A DNA stretch of 64,000 nt from assembly GCA_019044685.2 (NCBI GenBank), contig JAGTXX020000011.1:1798001-1862000 (forward strand). Reading direction: 5' to 3'. How positions within the stretch are numbered: the first letter of the stretch is position 1; every line of letters begins with the position of its first letter. This document shows positions 60,821-64,000 of the stretch, piece after piece. A model generated the notes under the pieces. The model was not told where the DNA came from. It worked only from the letters and a program-made list of their open reading frames with translations, and searched no databases. Source of the DNA: Nannochloris sp. 'desiccata'. Lineage: Eukaryota; Chlorophyta; Trebouxiophyceae; Chlorellales; Chlorellaceae. The position numbers and the translations under genes are program-made.

Positions 60821-62053
60821 ATGGCTTCACGAGATGAGAGTGTGTATATGGCCAAGCTAGCCGAACAGGCCGAGCGATATGATGAGATGGTGGGTTTATC
60901 ATAGATGATTTGTTTCACCGGCCGCTTGGGTGTCAAAGCCTCAGGGTTGCAGCATTTGATGGTCCAGCGTGTAGCAGAATCTGCGTTCAGAAGGAGAGAC
61001 TGCTATAAAAGGAGCTCTTGGGATGCATATAATATAGGGTGGTAGCGTTTAGTTGATCAGATGATGCCAGACTATTCGATCACCGGCCAGATGTCCGTTA
61101 TGAGGGCAAACTTTTCTAGAATTGGTGATCTACTTGCTCACTGTGCTTCTGTATCCCCTTGGTTGCAGGTTACGGAGATGAAAAAGGTGGCCATGATGGT
61201 CCAGGATCAGGAACTGTCCGTGGAAGAAAGAAATCTTCTCTCTGTTGCCTACAAGAATGTGATTGGTGCTCGCAGGGCCTCATGGCGTATTGTCTCCAGC
61301 ATTGAGCAAAAGGAAGAAGCAAAGGGAAATGAAGAACACGTTACAAGGATTAAGAAATACAGAGAGGTGGTAAGTAACCTTCAAGGACCCCATAGCCCGA
61401 AACTGTGATGATGGATTTGAGGGCACCCAATTTTATTTTTCTTTGGGTCTTGGCACATATAATCTCTCCTTTTCGTGCCTTTGTTACCCTATCCAACGAT
61501 ATCGATATCTCACATCTATTTTTGCTTTCTTTCGTTCCTATTCGATCACTTACAGGTTGAGAAGGAACTCCAGGACATTTGCGGGAGCATCCTCTCCCTC
61601 CTTGATGAGTACTTGATTCCCACTGCCTCAAGTGGCGAGTCCAAGGTCTTCTACCTCAAGATGAAAGGTGATTATCATCGTTACCTCGCTGAATTCAAGA
61701 CTGGTGCTGAACGCAAGGAAGCTGCAGAACAAACTTTGTTGGCATACAAGGCCGCCCAAGACATTGCTCTTGTTGATTTGCCGCCTACCCACCCTATCCG
61801 TCTCGGTCTCGCCCTCAATTTCTCCGTGTTCTACTATGAGATTCTCAATTCCCCTGAAAGAGCGTGCCATCTCGCCAAGCAAGCCTTTGATGAGGCCATT
61901 GCTGAGCTTGACACCCTTGGTGAGGAATCTTATAAAGATTCAACTTTGATTATGCAGCTCTTGCGTGATAACCTCACTTTGTGGACCTCTGATATGCAAG
62001 ACGCAGAAGCGGGGCGTGAAGGTGGAGATATGAAGGTTGAAGAGGCAGAGTAA
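60821..62053 (+). CDS. 14-3-3 protein
   Basis: Exons 60821-60889, 61169-61369 and 61556-62053 encode 255 residues, the family length. Exon 2 has [21 protein letters not shown], and exon 3 [35 protein letters not shown] and [16 protein letters not shown], all classical 14-3-3 signatures. The phosphopeptide-binding Lys, Arg and Arg-Tyr residues in helices C and E are in place. The protein dimerises and binds phosphorylated clients such as proton ATPase and nitrate reductase. The first intron (279 bp) is long for this window. The tail is short and acidic. Confidence 0.97.
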
Positions 62054-63065
62054 ATACTGTTTTAATCATTAATTACCAAAAATAATCTTCAAGAAACCTC
62101 GTATCCTTCTTCGAAATTCTCTTTGCATTCTGTCATTCGTCCCTTTTGAAAATTAGAACAGTAATACCTTAAAACAAGAATAACAACAACACCATCGGGA
62201 GTTAAACATCTTGTTTCCTGCCTGACTATTAGGCAGCCTAAAATTCCATGTAAAAAAGAGCTCATTCTATATGATTAACTAAAAAAAGAACTCAGCTCGC
62301 ATTATAAACTACCTTGCTCCTGCCTCGCTGTGTGGTGAAAAATGAAAAGGTAGTATTAGTATTGTTGGTGGTGGGGCGGGGGGGATAAACCGATACATTG
62401 TGGCGAGTTTACATATAAGCAACAGCTCAAGGGAAAATAAAAGAAAGATAAGGGGTGGAATTCAGAAAAGGAAAGCAAAGAAAGGCAACAACACCACGTT
62501 CCGGACCTGCCTTTTCAAAATATTCCCTCAAAATCTATAAATATATTATCCCTGACAGTTATTTAACCCCTAAAATAAAGAAAAATAAGAGAGAAATGTT
62601 GGAGAATGTGAACCGGGGGAAGAAAGAATGACGTGGAAAAGATACACAGACAGGCATATGCACAAGCACTTATTACGCGGGAAACAGCAGATGTTTCATT
62701 AGCAAAGTGCAGGTGGAATTTGGTTTAATTCGTATATACAAAGAGGTGCAATGCAGTAAAATGAAGTAGAAATACGCTTCTTCTATTCTATACTCGCAAT
62801 AATAATTATTTGAAAAGACAAAAAGTGGAGAAAACGTATAAACCTGAGGTATCAGATAGTTGTTGTTTGTTGAGTTTTCTGGGGTGAAAAATATAAAACA
62901 AATAGAACCAAGAACTTTTAAGCTTCAGGGAAATTTAAGGCTCAAGATTTTAGTAACGTATTTGTTTGTGCGTGTACTGATCGATTTCATCGTCTCTGTC
63001 GAAGCCTCGACTTTGTTAGGCGAAAAAGACAAGAGGCAGGCCGGTAGGAAAGGATGGTGTCTGCC
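62054..63065. other. Long intergenic region between convergent 14-3-3 and AMT genes
   Basis: A 1-kb AT-rich stretch with 3' UTRs of both genes. A G-rich run (GGTGGTGGGGCGGGGGGG) lies near 62367. No gene, RNA or repeat was recognised; the frame at 62860 has no ATG-based coding character. Confidence 0.4.
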
Positions 63066-64000
63066 TTAGACAAGAGGCATCTTTGCCCTGGCCAAAGCCT
63101 CTTCAATCTTGCGATCAATCATCTCAGGGGTAAGAGTAACATCTGATCCCTTAGCACGGGCAGTCTCGGGATCGTGGGGATACGCAGAACCACCGTGATG
63201 AGAAACATCTAAACCAGCAGCCTCGACCTCGGGCGCGACACGGAACTGACCAAGTTTTTTCAAAATAAAGAAGAAGGGTGTCATGAGACCCATAGACCAT
63301 CCAACGATAGCTAAAATGTAGACCAAATGAGCGGCAAGGAGGCTACCTCCGCCACCTAGGATAAATCCATAATTACGCTGGATTTCTGAGCCATCTTCAT
63401 CTTCCAAAAAGCCCGCAGCCTGGGTGACCACATTGGGATCGGCAAAGGCAGCAGTAGCAATCATACCCCACATACCGCAGAAAGCATGGACAGCAATAGC
63501 ATCCAAAGGATCATCAACCTTCATGACATGAAGAATGAGTTTGGAAGAACCGAAGTAGACAGCACCCCCGATGATACCTGTAATGAACGCAGCCCATGGG
63601 CGGTAGAATCCGCAACCACCAGTGACTGATACAAGTCCACCAAGAGCTCCGTTGCCAACCATGAGAAGATCGTATACGACAACACCAGTGGAAGCATAGG
63701 TAGTGATACAGTTGACAGCAAGGCAAGATAAAGCACCGGTAGCAGCGCCAAGAGTGGTGTTAATTGCCACTAAAGCGGCTAAATTGGAGGCATCGTAAAT
63801 TGCAAGAGTGGAACCGGGGTTGAATCCGTACCATCCAAACCACAAAAAGAAGACTCCAAGTAAAGTAAGAGAGGCGTTGTGCCCAGGCATATCCACAGCT
63901 TTACCGTTGGCGTCGAAACGACCGATACGGGGACCCAAGATATAGGCAGCAGCAAGAGAAGCAAAACCGCCAATCATGTGGACAGGGCCATCGCCGGCAA
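63066..64000 (-). CDS. AMT: AMT-type ammonium transporter, C-terminal part (5' end outside window)
   Basis: The frame is open from the window end (AGDGPVHMIGGFASL) to the stop at 63066-63068, about 310 residues. It covers the last six or so membrane spans of an AMT/MEP/Rh protein. The two pore histidines lie in GPVHMIGG and AIAVHAFCGMWG; WFGWYGFNPGST and VGNGALGGLVSVTGGC are conserved AMT1 blocks. The cytosolic C-terminus has HGGSAYPHD and a helical end with KIEEALARAK. AMT proteins take up ammonium across the plasma membrane as gas or ion. In plant AMT1 a C-terminal Thr switches activity; its equivalent is not clear here. No intron is needed in this part. Confidence 0.93.
   Translation of the reverse strand, partial: AGDGPVHMIGGFASLAAAYILGPRIGRFDANGKAVDMPGHNASLTLLGVFFLWFGWYGFNPGSTLAIYDASNLAALVAINTTLGAATGALSCLAVNCITTYASTGVVVYDLLMVGNGALGGLVSVTGGCGFYRPWAAFITGIIGGAVYFGSSKLILHVMKVDDPLDAIAVHAFCGMWGMIATAAFADPNVVTQAAGFLEDEDGSEIQRNYGFILGGGGSLLAAHLVYILAIVGWSMGLMTPFFFILKKLGQFRVAPEVEAAGLDVSHHGGSAYPHDPETARAKGSDVTLTPEMIDRKIEEALARAKMPLV

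Noticed and set aside
1..64000. Bacterial contaminant or plasmid origin of the window
   Set aside because: Spliceosomal introns, RNA polymerase II, Mediator, UBC13 and 14-3-3 genes show it is eukaryotic nuclear DNA.

Overview
The window is nuclear DNA of a photosynthetic eukaryote, most likely a green alga of the chlorophyte lineage. Genes are split by short GT-AG introns of roughly 40-250 bp and sit on both strands without operons. The protein set is plant-like: an FAE1-type 3-ketoacyl-CoA synthase, plant-type ureidoglycine aminohydrolase, a PPR-SMR protein, plant-like MED4, organellar PNPase, a TM9 protein, an AMT transporter and 14-3-3. A short run of AAACCCT (plant and algal telomere motif) lies in one intron. 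Chitin deacetylase and chitosanase genes next to wall-type glycosyltransferases recall the glucosamine walls of Chlorella relatives. The species cannot be named from the sequence.

Layout. 1-4 kb: 3' end of a GT61 glycosyltransferase, a rhamnosyltransferase-like gene, and a poly-glycine protein with a plastid-like N-terminus. 3.6-8.4 kb: nucleic-acid genes (RBM7-like RRM protein, MED4, PrimPol). 8.6-12.8 kb: two unrecognised low-complexity proteins. 13-16.5 kb: a secreted subtilase and ureidoglycine aminohydrolase. 16.6-20.5 kb: an intact LINE inserted just upstream of the latter. 20.7-24 kb: a CE4 deacetylase and a second rhamnosyltransferase-like gene. 24.4-30.3 kb: PDCD5, PNPase, TM9. 31.5-33.0 kb: a large imperfect palindrome. 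33.3-44.1 kb: TRAPPC2, a DUF6687-like protein, an ataxin-2-like protein, KCS, a lyase-chitosanase fusion and RPB7 (frameshifted here). 44.3-45.4 kb: a second inverted repeat. 45.5-52.2 kb: PPR-SMR, a cationic amino-acid transporter, UBC13. 52.4-59.6 kb: an accessory region with a hAT fold-back element, a near-identical 1.6-kb direct duplication and a Helitron-like remnant. 59.7-64 kb: a small membrane protein, 14-3-3 and the 3' part of an AMT gene.

How the genes relate. Most are unlinked housekeeping genes. Two themes stand out. The first is extracellular polysaccharide work: three glycosyltransferases, a chitin-deacetylase-like enzyme and a secreted lyase plus GH46 chitosanase. The second is a set of young structural rearrangements, three of them inverted. 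Two of the rearranged sites carry small proteins of one layout (targeting-like N-terminus, membrane segment, repeat-rich coiled coil), and one duplicate pair differs in coiled-coil repeat number. This is the most unusual biology in the window.

Exon coordinates were worked out by hand from splice sites and phase. Family assignments rest on motif recognition, not on database searches.
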